Source: Dendrolimus kikuchii
Lineage: Eukaryota > Arthropoda > Insecta > Lepidoptera > Lasiocampidae
Assembly (NCBI GenBank): GCA_019925095.2
Contig: CM034403.1
Coordinates: 9,305,690-9,369,689, forward strand
Length of the DNA: 64,000 bases
Direction of reading: 5' to 3'
Part shown: piece after piece, positions 1-11,495 of the stretch
Numbering within the stretch: position 1 is the stretch's first letter
How the letters are laid out: every line of letters starts with the position of its first letter
The notes under the pieces: generated by a model
Databases searched by the model: none
What the model was told of the DNA's origin: nothing
The model's input: the letters and a program-made list of their open reading frames with translations, nothing else
Program-made: the position numbers and the translations under genes

Positions 1-1549
1 GTATTGCTTCTTTCAATTTGTCTACTTGATCCTCGATGAGTGGAAGTGGATATCTTTCCTTTATAATCTTCTTATTTAGCTTTCTAAAATCTATACATAA
101 TCTGTAGCTTCCATTTTTCTTTTTCGCTAACACGATAGGGCTTGCATATTCCGATTTACTAGGTTTAATTACTTCTTGATCTAACCATCCTTGTATCTGT
201 TTATTAACTATGTCCTTTTCTAGAGGTGACAGCCTTCGTGGAGTCTGGTGTATAGGATCTTCATCAGTAAGTATGATTTTCAATTTAACATTTGATTCCT
301 TCTTTCTAGTCTTCAAGTTATTGTAATTATCCAATAAATGTTTAATCTTGTCTTTATATTTCAGCTTCTTGATATCATATTTCTCATCAAATTCTTCTTC
401 GTAGTCGTTAATTTGTGTAAGGTGTAATATTCTTTTTACAGAGATCCCGTCGGCAGAGAAAATAATTTCAACGTCTTTTAATATCGGGTTTCCAAGTATG
501 ACATTAACAGGTATTACATCATCGTCGATAACATGCATCAAGGTTTCAAAATGAACGTTGTCTATTTCAACTTTTGCCATAAAAGATCCCTTCGTGCAAA
601 CTTCGTACTCGGCTATTCCTGATAATTTGAGAGTATCTTTAATATTATAATCATTATTCTCGAGAAAATTTTGTTTGTAATAACTCTCACAAATTAAATT
701 CGCATCGCTTCCAGTATCAATAAAGGTTTTAACTGTAACTCCGTTAATTTTCGCTTCTTTATATGGCTTAACAACATCTGTACTAACTTTCTCATCTTGA
801 ATTTTCAGTGTCTTATTTGTAGAACTTTGGCATTCTTTTGACTTATGTCCATATCCATTACATTTGAAGCATTTTATACCTTTAGTACAAGCTGGTGATT
901 GGTGATCAGTTTCACCACAATTGTAGCATCTTTTGATGGTATGATTTTTACGTCCGTTTGTCATCTGAATAGGTCTTTGTTGCATCTTGTGTTCTTTAAT
1001 CTGTGCATATACTTCAAGTTTCTTTCTAAATTGTTTGATATCAGTGGCTCCGTAAAGAATGGCCTTATTTATTTCAGAATCACGAATTCCATCAATAACA
1101 TATTCAATAAGTGCCTCATCTTCTAAATTTCCATGCAACGCCAGTTCTTTCATATGTAAAAAATACTGTTGATATGTCTCATCCGGTTTCATTTTGCGTG
1201 ATGCTAATTTCTTGTGAATGCTAGCACTATTTAATTTCGAACCAAATTCTTCTAATAAAGATTCTTTTAATGTATCCCATGACGTAATAGAGCCTAGCGA
1301 TCGTAAAAATAATTTAGCTGTACCTGAAAGCAGTCTCTTCGCGTAAATAAGTTTTTCAAGATTATTCCATTCCATTAAATTTGCAGTGTCATTAAAATCG
1401 GTCAGCCAATTCGTAATAGGGTAGGTATCATCGCCTGTGAACGGTGTCATTGATTTTTCCAAGTCGCTAAATGAAATTCGTACTCTGTAACCAGCTTCTG
1501 AACAATTACTATCTGAGTCTTCGATATCTTTATTTTTCTTCGGTGGCAT
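1..1549 (-). CDS. Ty3/Gypsy-like gag-protease-RT polyprotein, 3' part beyond window
   Basis: Retrotransposon polyprotein that would package element RNA and copy it into DNA. Reading the minus strand from the ATG at 1549-1547, I find no stop for 516 codons, down to position 2, where the window ends. In order: a Gag-like N-terminal part (1-200); two CCHC zinc knuckles, C208/C211/H216/C221 and C227/C230/H235/C240; a retropepsin active site DTGS at 278-281 with a downstream ILG at 351-353; and the start of reverse transcriptase, with RLCIDFRKLN at 483-492 and YPLP at 500-503. Gag and Pol share one frame, with no frameshift site. Two knuckles and this RT block fit Ty3/Gypsy (Metaviridae); I cannot fix the lineage. 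The open frame suggests a young insertion. The ATG is chosen because it lies 15 nt after the candidate LTR; RNase H, integrase and the 3' LTR would lie left of the window. Confidence 0.92.
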   Translation of the reverse strand, partial: MPPKKNKDIEDSDSNCSEAGYRVRISFSDLEKSMTPFTGDDTYPITNWLTDFNDTANLMEWNNLEKLIYAKRLLSGTAKLFLRSLGSITSWDTLKESLLEEFGSKLNSASIHKKLASRKMKPDETYQQYFLHMKELALHGNLEDEALIEYVIDGIRDSEINKAILYGATDIKQFRKKLEVYAQIKEHKMQQRPIQMTNGRKNHTIKRCYNCGETDHQSPACTKGIKCFKCNGYGHKSKECQSSTNKTLKIQDEKVSTDVVKPYKEAKINGVTVKTFIDTGSDANLICESYYKQNFLENNDYNIKDTLKLSGIAEYEVCTKGSFMAKVEIDNVHFETLMHVIDDDVIPVNVILGNPILKDVEIIFSADGISVKRILHLTQINDYEEEFDEKYDIKKLKYKDKIKHLLDNYNNLKTRKKESNVKLKIILTDEDPIHQTPRRLSPLEKDIVNKQIQGWLDQEVIKPSKSEYASPIVLAKKKNGSYRLCIDFRKLNKKIIKERYPLPLIEDQVDKLKEAI

Positions 1550-1563
1550 CTTGTATGATTGGT

Positions 1564-1935
1564 TGTAAGTCTTTCAGTCGTAAAAAATAACCAATTCATA
1601 AAACGTCTTCATAAAAGAAAAATAATAGTCTTTATTCCAAATTCTGGGAAATTTTATGCGCTGGTATCATTATGCAAATTAGTGTCGGTAAAACAGCACA
1701 CAATGACTCGTCTTCAATTTTAATTTCGAGGTTGTTTCGTAATCATCAGATCAAAACTCACGTTAAAACAATGCTTCGCAGGATTCTTACATGATCCTGG
1801 TATGATCCTGGCACGAGCCTCCATAAAGTTGTGGGTTTTGTTTGAAGAAAAGCAAAACAAACTTCCTTAGAACAGTCTTACATCGTTTATTCATAGACTA
1901 CCTCTTCTCACTATATTTTGACACTGACAGTTACA
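1564..1935 (-). repeat. candidate 5' LTR of the Gypsy-like element
   Basis: On the minus strand this 372-bp segment begins TGTAACTG and ends GACTTACA, giving 5-bp inverted ends TGTAA/TTACA typical of LTRs. It holds an AATAAA polyadenylation signal (1631-1636). It ends only 14 nt before the gag-pol ATG, and I see no convincing tRNA primer-binding site (no TGG start) in that gap, so the true inner edge may lie elsewhere. The second LTR is outside the window, so neither the pair nor a target duplication can be checked. Confidence 0.5.
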
Positions 1936-2177
1936 ATATCAGGTTTATAAATTTAAAAAACATAATGTGTGGCCTGGCTACCGAGTCGGAATGCGTCTTC
2001 GAATCCCACATACAAATATGAACCTTATGCAAAATTTTTGAAGGCGCTCGAGTTTATATTATTAAGTTGTTCTTGGGTTAAATTTAGATAGCTGGCTAGA
2101 TAATAAACAATTTACAGTAATCATATCTAAACTATACTATAAATAAAACTATACTTACAATATAAGATAAATCTGTA

Positions 2178-2412
2178 AGTAAAAAATTGACTCCAAGTCG
2201 CTGTCGGCGGGGTGCGTGCCCAAAATGCTCGCGGCATTTCCCCGTTGGATCGCAATGCTGATTCGTTGTCCTAAGTGCAAGCCAGCCTTTCGGTTACGCG
2301 AGACCTCAATTAGGCGCGTTGAGAGGTCTCGATAGAGGTGATGAGCTCTAGGGCCCCATAGCCCCAGGGTTTCGAGCCCGAAAGCTACAAATATGTACCC
2401 ATTACCCACCCA
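2178..2412. repeat. dispersed repeat family A, copy 1
   Basis: GC-richer island containing a 'CTAAGTGCAAGCCAGCC' segment and 'GGTCTCGATAGAGGTGATGAG'-type sequence. Related copies lie at 10085-10300 (opposite orientation), 23785-23905 and 60405-60860. I cannot name the family; it behaves like a LINE 3' region or SINE. The 84-codon minus-strand ORF here has no recognisable domain and I treat it as chance. Confidence 0.6.
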
Positions 2413-4150
2413 CCGTGTATGTGGTGAATAATAAAATGTTTTCTATCTCATAATATATTTTATAAGGTAATTTTTCAGTACAGATCTTTTAGAACACTAG
2501 GTTTCATACTTCAGTGCTTTTTTCACAGCGTTCCAAACATTAATGTCACATCAAATTTTAAACATATTTGCTTTTTTCTAGATCGCACCACTCATGCGAG
2601 ATAATTGATTAAATACTCGTTTTATACATTTAGCTAAATAGGAATTAAAAAATAGCTTCCAATTATTCCAACACTTTTTCCAGCGTGAATTTGGAAGGTC
2701 CAATTTATTTTATATAAGTGTTGTATAATAATATTATTACATTGTATTCGCAATATCAAGCGATATCTCTGCTGATACAAAACATACCATCGATTACGAT
2801 TAAGACAGAACACCGATTACGTTATCGGAAATGATTGTATTTTTGTCTAATCTAATTTTATCTGTTAGATAGGTTGTGCGAAGGATTTTTTGTTCAGTGA
2901 TGAGTAAATACTTTGATGCCAAAAGGTGTGTTCGTCTTCATCACCAAATATTCATATTCTGTGATATTTTAAATTACCTTTCGCAAAGAACGTCATTTGT
3001 GCGCAACTTGTGATATAATCCATCACCAATTTATGGTGAGTGATTTTTATTTTTGTGATATGTGCTTTTGTTTGCAGATTGTTGAAGTTTTGATATCGTA
3101 AGTGTTAATATAATGTTCTTTAGGTCTGTTTCAACAGTCTGTTCGAACCATCGGCAAGCTACAATATTAGAAGTATGTAGAATATGTATGTTTTTTTAGA
3201 AGAAAATGTCAATGCGTTTGATTGGTCTGAATTGCATTACGTCTAAATAATTAGTCTGTTTTGGTCGGTTTTATGTCATGTTGAAATACACCGAAATTGT
3301 TTTTAATGTCTTTTTTATGATGCTTTATTCTATTTATGTATTTTGTGAGTAGCATGAAATTTAAATATAAAATGAAATAAAAAATTCATTGGAAATGAAA
3401 ATGAATGTATTTATTTCAAAAGTAAAAAAATATTGCTATTTAACATTGAAAAAAGTTAAAGAGTGTTTAGACTGCATTTATGAGTACTATGGTTGGTATA
3501 TTAGTGCATATATATATTTATATATTTGGAGCTCCATGTTTAAAATGCAATAGTCTTGTTATGTACGAGTTATATAATAAACTTTATGAAAATTAATTGT
3601 ATCGCCCATTACTTATTTACTTATTACAATATAAAGCAAGATAAATCTGTTGTAATAAACGAAATTTAGGCAATTAAATCGTGATAGCTCAAAAGACTAG
3701 GTGGTCCTTCGTCTTCTTAATCTCAATAATTCGGTTTTTACCAGGTTTCTGACTTCTGTGCTATATTGTTACAACTATCTAATCATATATAATATGCTAT
3801 GGGCGATAGAAGCGACGTGATGAAACGTGTTATATTAATATTATTATTGATCTATCTTGTCCACTTATATTAAATAAGGGTAGTAGTTATACTTACTAAG
3901 TATAACTACTTCTCTTAAGTATATATCCTATAACAATTTCTCAGTTTTTTTTTCAATTTGTAACCATTGCAGAGAGATATTGGTATAATTAATTATATTG
4001 TTGGATTTCGTCAATTTAAGCAAGTTCTAGTGCCAAAAATATTTAAAATATTTCTTTTAGGCATTAATGTTTATATCTATTTATTTATTATTTAATGTAT
4101 ATTTTAAAAATCTATAAACACCTGAATTTATGCACCTACATCGCCAGATA
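2413..4150. other. AT-rich stretch, no gene seen
   Basis: AT-rich with frequent stops in all frames. Apart from the palindrome at 3875-3916 I see nothing I can support. Confidence 0.5.
3875..3916. repeat. near-perfect palindrome
   Basis: AGTAGTTATACTTA (3882-3895) is followed after one base by its exact reverse complement (3897-3910). Beyond one mismatch the arms extend several more pairs (TAAGGG against CTCTTA, with one G:T), giving about 21-bp arms. Confidence 0.8.
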
Positions 4151-4154
4151 AGTA

Positions 4155-4490
4155 TACATACATACATAACTTCACGCCAGGTCCCTTGCGGGGTAGGCAC
4201 GAACAACAGAGCGCCATTTAGGCTTATTTTTACACACCTCACTTGCTTCTTTGACATTCATAACTCTTGTCATGCACGCTCGTCTGGTCTTAAGGCTCCT
4301 GACATCACCTTCTGCTAGTACACGATCAATTTGATCATGGAAGGTGTGTCGTGGCCTTCCCCGACTTCTGCATCCATCGACTTTTGCATTGTATATCTGT
4401 TTAGTCATTCTTTCATCATGCATTCTTTCCACATGCCCGAACCACCAGAGCATTCCTTTCCTTACCTTCCTACCTAAAGATTAGTATAGT
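4155..4490 (-). mobile_element. 5'-truncated non-LTR retrotransposon, RT C-terminus plus tetranucleotide tail
   Basis: The minus strand encodes a 93-codon open segment (4453-4172) containing WFGHVERMHDERMTKQIY and RSRGRPRHTFHDQID. This is the familiar 'GHVERM...GRGRPR' C-terminal region of insect non-LTR reverse transcriptases. The stop is followed by a short 3' UTR and a (TATG)n tail, seen as catacatacat on the plus strand near 4157. Tails of the same family, in the same orientation, occur at 8890-9000 and 15880-15935, each truncated at a different point, as expected for target-primed reverse transcription. Clade uncertain (RTE-like tail). Confidence 0.8.
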
Positions 4491-4511
4491 ATATATATAT
4501 AGTATATCCTG

Positions 4512-4650
4512 TAAGTTAGGTTGCCTAGAAGAGATCGCTCTAAGCAATAAGGTCGCCTACTATGCCTAAAAATATTGTAGGTAATTAATGTATTGTGTCT
4601 GTTGTTTTGGTGAGCAATGAAATATTATATCTATGTATCTTTTGCTCACT
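4512..4650 (+). mobile_element. LINE 3' tail, family C, copy 1
   Basis: Contains the block GTTGCCTAGAAGAGATCGCT followed by a 'TAAG..AATAAGG' hairpin-like segment and a tail resembling 'GGTGAACAATAAA'. Copies lie at 18820-18925 (+), 28872-28994 (+) and 52858-53080 (-). This is a common arthropod LINE 3' UTR type; I cannot name the parent element. Confidence 0.7.
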
Positions 4651-4659
4651 AAAACTCTT

Positions 4660-5740
4660 ACACATTCTGTAAGAAAAATTAAGGAAACTGTTAACTCGAT
4701 TTCGCGAAATTTGGTTCAATACTTATACATACATACCTAGTAAAATTTCTTCGACTTAAGGTCTATGTTGAATTGAGCTGATTAGCACTCTGAAGTGATT
4801 ACGTTTTGAATTATTCTATATTATTATGATGGAGCATCATTATCCGTCGATTCGTCGTAAAATTTTCCAATCAAGCTTATGTAGAATGTTCACAGATCAA
4901 AGTACATTATTGATGATAACATTTCGCACGTTCCTTGTCTGATTAAAGTGATTTAGCTGAACATGATATATGCATTTGACATTGCATATGCCTGATGAGA
5001 TAATAAATACATCGCGGTAAAATTTTCCGCTATTATCATTATTTGGTCGGTTTTATTTCATATTTTGGCATATCACTCCAACAGTTTTTAATAGCTTAGT
5101 ACTTTTCTGACCGTTTTATTACTGATTCGTTAGTTACGAGACAGGGATCTTTCCCAAACGTCTTTCGTTGTTTGTATTCGTAAACTTTTGTTAAAATTTT
5201 TGGGCGGTTTTGACTAAAAGCGTTGTAGAATAAGCTCTTTATTGCTAATTTCAATCAAAACATATTGGTTACAATAGATATATATATCTCCTAAGGTGCT
5301 CGCTTCTCGTATAAAGATTTCAAGCTGTTTAAATTAGAATAAATTCTCGTTAAGTAGGTAATATGCGTGTAAGATTCACGTGGAAGTGTATCGATTTAAT
5401 TAAAAAAGTTGCTATTTTGGCAACACTAATTCTGGTCTTCGAGAATAAAATATTTCACGTGTAGACATGAAAATATATTCACATACCTTACACAAGTCAC
5501 GTTATTTTGCTTGATATCATCCTTAGCATCATATCAGTCGATATGTCACCGACTGTAAAGTATTACGTAGCGATATGAAATTACTTTTAAGCTTCAGATA
5601 ACAAATAACGGATATTATCATATCACTATTGATAATTCATGTCTATTATTTTTTAATATTTGTTTTGTATACGTTTTGAATTTTTTTGGCGAACGTAGAT
5701 TTTACGTAGTTGGGAGTTAGGCGCTCTAACGTTATGATCT
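4660..5740. other. AT-rich stretch, no gene seen
   Basis: No domain, repeat or RNA gene that I can support. Confidence 0.5.
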
Positions 5741-5744
5741 AGTC

Positions 5745-5835
5745 TGGTAGTATTGTTAAGTATTGCTAGTGTCCACGTCTCATGAATCGAATCATCATCA
5801 TTCGAATGACGTAGGCCTCCCCAAGTCTGCGCCAC
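5745..5835 (+). repeat. repeat family K fragment
   Basis: Contains GACGTAGGCCTCCCCAAGTC and a following 'CGCCACTCATC', matching the longer copy at 31500-31745 in the same orientation. This 'taggcctcccc' block is a widespread insect non-LTR tail; the copy is short and decayed. Confidence 0.6.
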
Positions 5836-5852
5836 TCATCACTTATACCTAC

Positions 5853-5958
5853 AATTATTACGTAATAATTTTATCTACTAATAATAGTAGGTAGGTAGGT
5901 AATTTTATCATTACCTACCTACCTACAATTGCGTAATAATTGTAGGTAGGTAGGTAAT
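5853..5958. repeat. (GTAG)n three-block inverted repeat
   Basis: A perfect 18-bp palindrome (5853-5870) is followed by GTAG repeats (about 5887-5899), then a perfect 21-bp inverted repeat: 5910-5930 pairs with 5938-5958 across a 7-nt loop. The first GTAG block can also pair with 5910-5925, so two mutually exclusive hairpins are possible. Confidence 0.85.
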
Positions 5959-6529
5959 GGTGAATGTCTTCATTCATTCATTTCATAATTCCTGACGAGA
6001 TTGGTGATTTTAATCCCTTGCATATGCAAGATAATTGCATTAGATTTATGAATGTAGGTTAGGAACTGTCTGTTCCCGTAAAAATAGAAAAGTCCATGTG
6101 TGTCTTTCTACCTTTCTGTCAAATGTCAAACATCTTACACTCAATACTTTTTGAGAAAAATGACTTTGACAAACTAGACAGACGGATAAATGGATAGATG
6201 GATGGTTACGAATTACATAAGCCTTCTGTTTTTACCACATTGTGTACGAATGTAATGATTTAGTAAGTGATATTTAATTAACAATTATATTAATATATTC
6301 TATTGGGATTTGGAAATATATTAATAACACAAAATATTTGTTATCTAATGATCACGTGGTGTCTCGTATATTCAATTATATGGTCAGATAAATAGTTTTC
6401 GATGAGTGTAGGAAATCGAAAGCCTACTTTTTCTTTCTTGCATTAAAAATGTGTTTAGATCCCGTTTATTTATGTAAATTTAATAGCATTACATAGCTGA
6501 CAGGTATAAATTTCTATTTCCCTATATCG

Positions 6530-6720
6530 AATCCAACGTTGCCGGAATAACATCGGCACCATCGGCAATAACATCGATAGTTAAATGTGTCGTGAATCGA
6601 TCCCTTCCCGGTCGTAACCGTGTGTCATTAACGGCGTAGTCGTAAACCGTGGTCGCGGTCGCAGCGATCGGAATGCGCTCGAAAGCACGATCTTCAATAG
6701 GGTTACTACCTAACTTTTCA
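6530..6720. other. CpG-rich island, no gene recognised
   Basis: About 190 bp much richer in G, C and CpG than its surroundings, with several CATCG/CGATC words. It may be a regulatory element or exon edge of a host gene, but no frame or motif establishes this. Confidence 0.3.
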
Positions 6721-8680
6721 ACATCTCTTACATGTATGTATGAAAATAATGCATTGAAAATTTTGATTATCTCTTGTGAAAATGGGTCATAGTGGTTTTT
6801 TAACAGTTTTCTTAATATAACATATTTTTTAATCCTAATAAAAATGAATCACAAAAGAATAGGTACACGTAGTTATATTATAAACTCAAGCTCGATGGTG
6901 TAAAAGCTCAGCTTAAATTAATGAAATTGCTCAAGGTTTTTTGGTATTTAAATATTATTTGATATTTTTTTCTTGTAGAACGTTTTGATGTGGAAGAAGG
7001 AATGATATCACCCCTGTAAACATTAGCACTACAAGCTTCCAAATCTTATATAACCCCATTATATCCTAGCTTGTTCCCCTCTCAATTTAAAGTTTTATAA
7101 TTAAAAAAATTACACCACGTCAAAAATTGAAAAGAAACTTATTAAGACTTAATTTTTTTCATTAATGACGTCTAAAACTATTTTTTAAATAATAAAATCT
7201 CAAAAACTAAGTGAAGAACGAACTGGGGCGCCATTATTGAGTACATTAATAAACATAATAGGAGATGCGCCATTTTATTGTGCAAGATACAGGAACTCTT
7301 AAGGCTGCGATTGTCATTACGAGAATTCTTTTGCTATTAAAATATTCGGTATAAACATTTTGTAATTTCTTTATACGTGACAACCCTGCCATAGAGCAAT
7401 ATACCGCCTTCTGTCTGAGCGCTAATCAGCGCCTCTTCGAACGCTTTCGCTCATTCCGCTCTTTTACGATAGTGCCTTACTCGAGAACCGAGATTGGTCC
7501 CGATTGCTAATTAAAATCTAAGGTTTTCTTATTGATTTTCTTGATAAAAGTAATACATATTCCTTAACATATCAAATTACTTTTTTTAAAGCCACTGAAT
7601 TTGTAAGATGACTTAATTATAATGATTATATAGTACTTGTACTGCTTGTTTATGGTGATAATTAGTGTTCATCATCATTGACAGTTGTAAATCAAGCTTT
7701 CGCTTCAAAGCCGGTTGGATTTTCTAATTATTTCTTTTCATATTGACAATATTATTTGTACTTATGTACAGCATAATACAACACTAGTTATGTCTTTTCG
7801 TTACAGTAATTTGATATAGCTATATATTAAAACTATATTTTTATATAGACTTAACAGGAAAACACTTAGGATTCCCTTCTGAATATTTTTACATAGGGGT
7901 GGCGCGTGCAACAGTTTTACACGAGGAGCACCACCAATTAGAAGCAATACCAAAACCATCAACTGAAGTGGCATCATTATCTCGATACTGACATACAAAT
8001 ATCAGCTTTATTTTTAGGGACACTAAAAGCGATATTGCTTGAAAACTGTGTAGGTTTTTGGGAGACAAGTGGAGTGAGCAATCCTGAAGTGTAGGGTTGG
8101 GACATAGTTAAAGCGTTTAGGTCGAGAGTCGTGGAGTGCTTCCAGCCTTTTGTGGAGTTTCTATCGTTTTCGCGGGCATTAGTAAGCGGTAGCTATTTTA
8201 TCAAACTGTGGGGTGGATTTTGACAACCCTCCAACCTGAGGTTAATGCGTGGAAAATAGAGGAATAATATTTTGAATGATAATGATATACATTTACCTTT
8301 GAACATTTTTATTTGTTTCAGTATATATATTATATTTATTTTTTATTGTGAGACCAAAATACATAACCAAATACTCGGTAACAAACAATGAGGTAGTGTG
8401 GAACTCTCGGTGACTGTTGGATACACACTTAAATCATCTGGTGTTTCTTCTCACACATTAAACCAGGCTTGTCGTAGAGTAGATTTATAAATTACATGTA
8501 ACTACTTGTATAGCATATTATATTTTTTTAAATACACTAGAAATACAAAATAATTTATTTTCAAGTGTTTACATTCACAACGAAGGCAGTAATGTTGGTT
8601 TCCGTATTAGGCCTAACCTGTATCGCGGGAAACCGAAATAGTATTATTTTTATATTATAATATTATTATTCAAATATTTT
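6721..8680. other. AT-rich stretch with two GC-richer patches
   Basis: Mostly low-complexity AT DNA. Patches at 7385-7510 (CpG-rich) and 8040-8240 are compositionally distinct but show no coding or RNA signature. A short block with CCTGTATCGCGGG (8618-8630) has its reverse complement, CCCGCGATACAGG, near 27141-27153, so it is a dispersed repeat fragment. Confidence 0.45.
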
Positions 8681-8682
8681 GT

Positions 8683-8762
8683 TGTGTGTGTGAAATTAGT
8701 ACGTGCGTGCGCTCTCGTGTGTGTTTACGACTGTGTGTGCACGAGTGTGTTTATGCGTGTGT
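8683..8762 (+). repeat. degenerate (GT)n microsatellite
   Basis: Alternating TG/CG-rich sequence with runs of GTGTGTG; purine-pyrimidine alternation of the Z-DNA-prone kind. Confidence 0.8.
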
Positions 8763-8889
8763 AATGGGATTTGCATTTATGGATATGTATTGGGAATTTT
8801 TAGCGAACAATTAATTTTGAATACTTGTCATGCAATTAACAATTATAATTTTAAAAGGCAATTTTTACATTTAAATGTCTGAAATTAAA

Positions 8890-9048
8890 ACATACATACA
8901 TACATACATAACTTCACGCCAGTTCCCTTGCGGGGTAGGCACGAACAACAGAGCGCCATTTAGGCTTATTCTACATACCTCACTTGCTTCTTTGACATTC
9001 ATTATTCATTCATTCATTCATTTATTCATTCATTCATTCATTCATTCA
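8890..9048 (-). mobile_element. truncated non-LTR tail followed by (ATTC)n
   Basis: 8890-9000 repeats the 3' UTR and (TATG)n tail seen at 4155-4490 (minus orientation) and is truncated after about 110 bp. It abuts a separate (ATTC)n microsatellite at about 9000-9048. Confidence 0.75.
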
Positions 9049-9049
9049 A

Positions 9050-10080
9050 ATTAAAACAATGCTATAAAACATATAAAACATACTATTTCAATAGTCCCCT
9101 TACAAACAGCTTGAATTCAAAAATAACGCGTGGATTATTCCTGACGACTTCATAAATGCAATGAACTGTATGAGCACTGATTGGATACCTATTTCTGATT
9201 TAATGGGATTCGCATATTTAGATATCCGCGGCACGAACGAACCCTTCTTTATGTAGTATTGATTAAATTTAAAATAAGTTCAATAAAATACGAATTATTT
9301 TGTCGGTCTTACATGAAAAAGTAATTAGGTCAAAAAAAGTGAATATTTTTTGTACTGCTAGCGACTGATATGTGCGAAGCAAAGGAAAAGTTATAAAGGT
9401 TATATATTCGTGATATGGAATATCTGTACCGATGAGCGAACACAAATTAAATAAATAGAGACATAATTCAAAGTGTGCTGCTATGTGTGTGTGTCAGATC
9501 TTACTTCGAAAATAGCCAAAGATTTGTTAAATCACCGGTAACCCAGATAGATTTAATTTAGCGGTGTTTAATGGTTTTGACATGTCCATGTGAACCAAAA
9601 TCCCGAAAAAGATTAAGAGAAAAACTAAGAAGTGGAAGTAAAAGAAAGAAAAGCAAACTGCTAGCTCTGAAGTGACCGTTTCAGACGCAACCGCAGTATA
9701 ACGCTAGGATGATGACACTGCTTAAAGTTTAAGTAAGTTTTGTAGTGCGTTTATGGTGGTTACCCTGTTGGATAGGGTGACTCGCCACTGGCGAGAGCCT
9801 ATGGCTCAACCGCCCGAGAGGGGAGTACAAAATAAGACGACGAGTTGTTGTACTCTTACAGTATATTACTTTCTTAATTCTAATCAATATTAAATACTAT
9901 ATGTACACGTTTATGAGATAGGAAATTTTTGATGTATAGAAAAACGCCCAATCTTATTGACAGCTCTAAGACAGATATCTATTATCTGTATTTATTTTGT
10001 ATCACGTTCATGCATTGACCGTAGTCTTTAACTGTGCTAAGTTATACATCAATAAATTGGTGGATGAAACGTGACGCAAC
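9050..10080. other. no gene seen
   Basis: AT-rich. A small perfect hairpin, CTCGCC-act-GGCGAG (9781-9795), lies in a GC-richer patch at 9760-9830, which I cannot assign. Confidence 0.45.
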
Positions 10081-10084
10081 AACT

Positions 10085-10300
10085 AATTTCCAAGCCAATA
10101 GTCGAGACCATGGTGTCGTGGAGGCCTAGAGCTCATCACCTCTACCGAGACCTCTCATCGTATCTAATTGAAGTCTCGCGTGACCAAAATGTTGGCTTGC
10201 ACCTAGGACAAACCATCAGCATTACTATCTAACTTGGAAATGTGGCTAGCATTTCAGGCACGCTCTCCGACGACAGCGATTTGAAGTACATTGTAAGTAT
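10085..10300. repeat. dispersed repeat family A, copy 2 (inverted)
   Basis: Reverse-complement match to 2178-2412 along nearly its full length, including the 'GAGCTCATCACCTCTACCGA' segment and the 'GACAGCGATTTGAAGT' end. Divergent, so old. Confidence 0.6.
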
Positions 10301-10309
10301 AGTCTTACA

Positions 10310-11490
10310 TATAGTATAGTTTGATTTGCAATTAGGTTTAGTTTTTATGTCCTATAAATGAATATTTTATTCAAATTTAACTGAGTATGTTAAAAGTTAC
10401 ATATTTGATTTTTAATTGATAATTAAATTTAAAACAAATTACATGGATCCGTTTTGCTGTTCGCTCTTCTTATATTGGAGTATAACAGACGCAAAAATCT
10501 CACATTCAAACCATGGCTATTGTTTTCAACGTTTTGTTCTTTTTGTTTTATAAAGAGCCCCTTTTGTCGTTCAACCGAAAGCGGCATCGGTTTGTGTAAA
10601 AGATATTAATGTAATTATACATCTGTCTAACGCTTTTAATGAAGGTATACTGTAAATTTAGCCATCGGAGATATAGATTCGCTGTCACCTATCAACGTAT
10701 AGCGAATAAACATCTTCGCTTGCTGGTTAGAAGGCTGAGCCATTTATCAATTACTAGCTGCACTCAGCATGCGTTGCAATGCCACGGTAAGTAATCCTTT
10801 TTGAACATTCTATTTTTTGGGCCTTGGTTTCATTACAATCTGGTCAATGGTTTATCAACGCATAGAGGACAAACATAGAAACATTTATATTTGTTTCTAT
10901 AAATAATTTGATACTTAAGCCTGATTTAAATTTGCATTAGTTATGTAGCTAGTTATGTTGAGTTTTACAAAGCACAACTTTTCACAATGAAGGGAGGTCA
11001 ACGAGAAGGTCATTGTTACCAACATTTTAACAATAATTAAATGCAAGTGGACCAGCTTCCATTTGATATAAAAAAACAATAGATTTGATATTAATTATAT
11101 GTCATATCGAGAAATGCCAGAAAACACTTTATCTGAAAGAAAATTAAATATAAACTTTCTACGGTGCGAATCTTTAAAATAGTATCGGTAGGTGTACCTA
11201 ATTACCAATACAGGATTCATGTTTATTGAAAAACGTTAAAGTATTAGTTTTACAACTTACCAGCTAACTTCGATTGTTAGAATAATATAATATAAAAACA
11301 TTATAAGCTACGCATTTCGAATAATAATAATAAGACCTATCATTCGTAACTTCATTGAAAACCCTATCGTATTTATTAATGATTGTTATTTGACGTTATT
11401 CCTAATGCATGATAAAGCAATAAAATATCAATGATAATTATGTTTTTAATTCAATAAGAAATTATTGACTGTTTACATTTCTAGCGTAAC
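10310..11490. other. no gene seen
   Basis: AT-rich, stops in all frames, no recognised repeat. Confidence 0.45.
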
Positions 11491-11495
11491 GGAAA

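Noticed and set aside
899..1126. 75-codon plus-strand ORF
   Set aside because: Antisense shadow of the gag-pol frame.
8890..9050. (ACAT)n and (ATTC)n tracts as a possible repeat array with spacers
   Set aside because: The first is the tail of a truncated non-LTR element and the second a simple microsatellite; no CRISPR-like spacers.
9781..9795. CTCGCC-act-GGCGAG hairpin as a terminator
   Set aside because: Eukaryotic context; short, and no adjoining transcript evidence.
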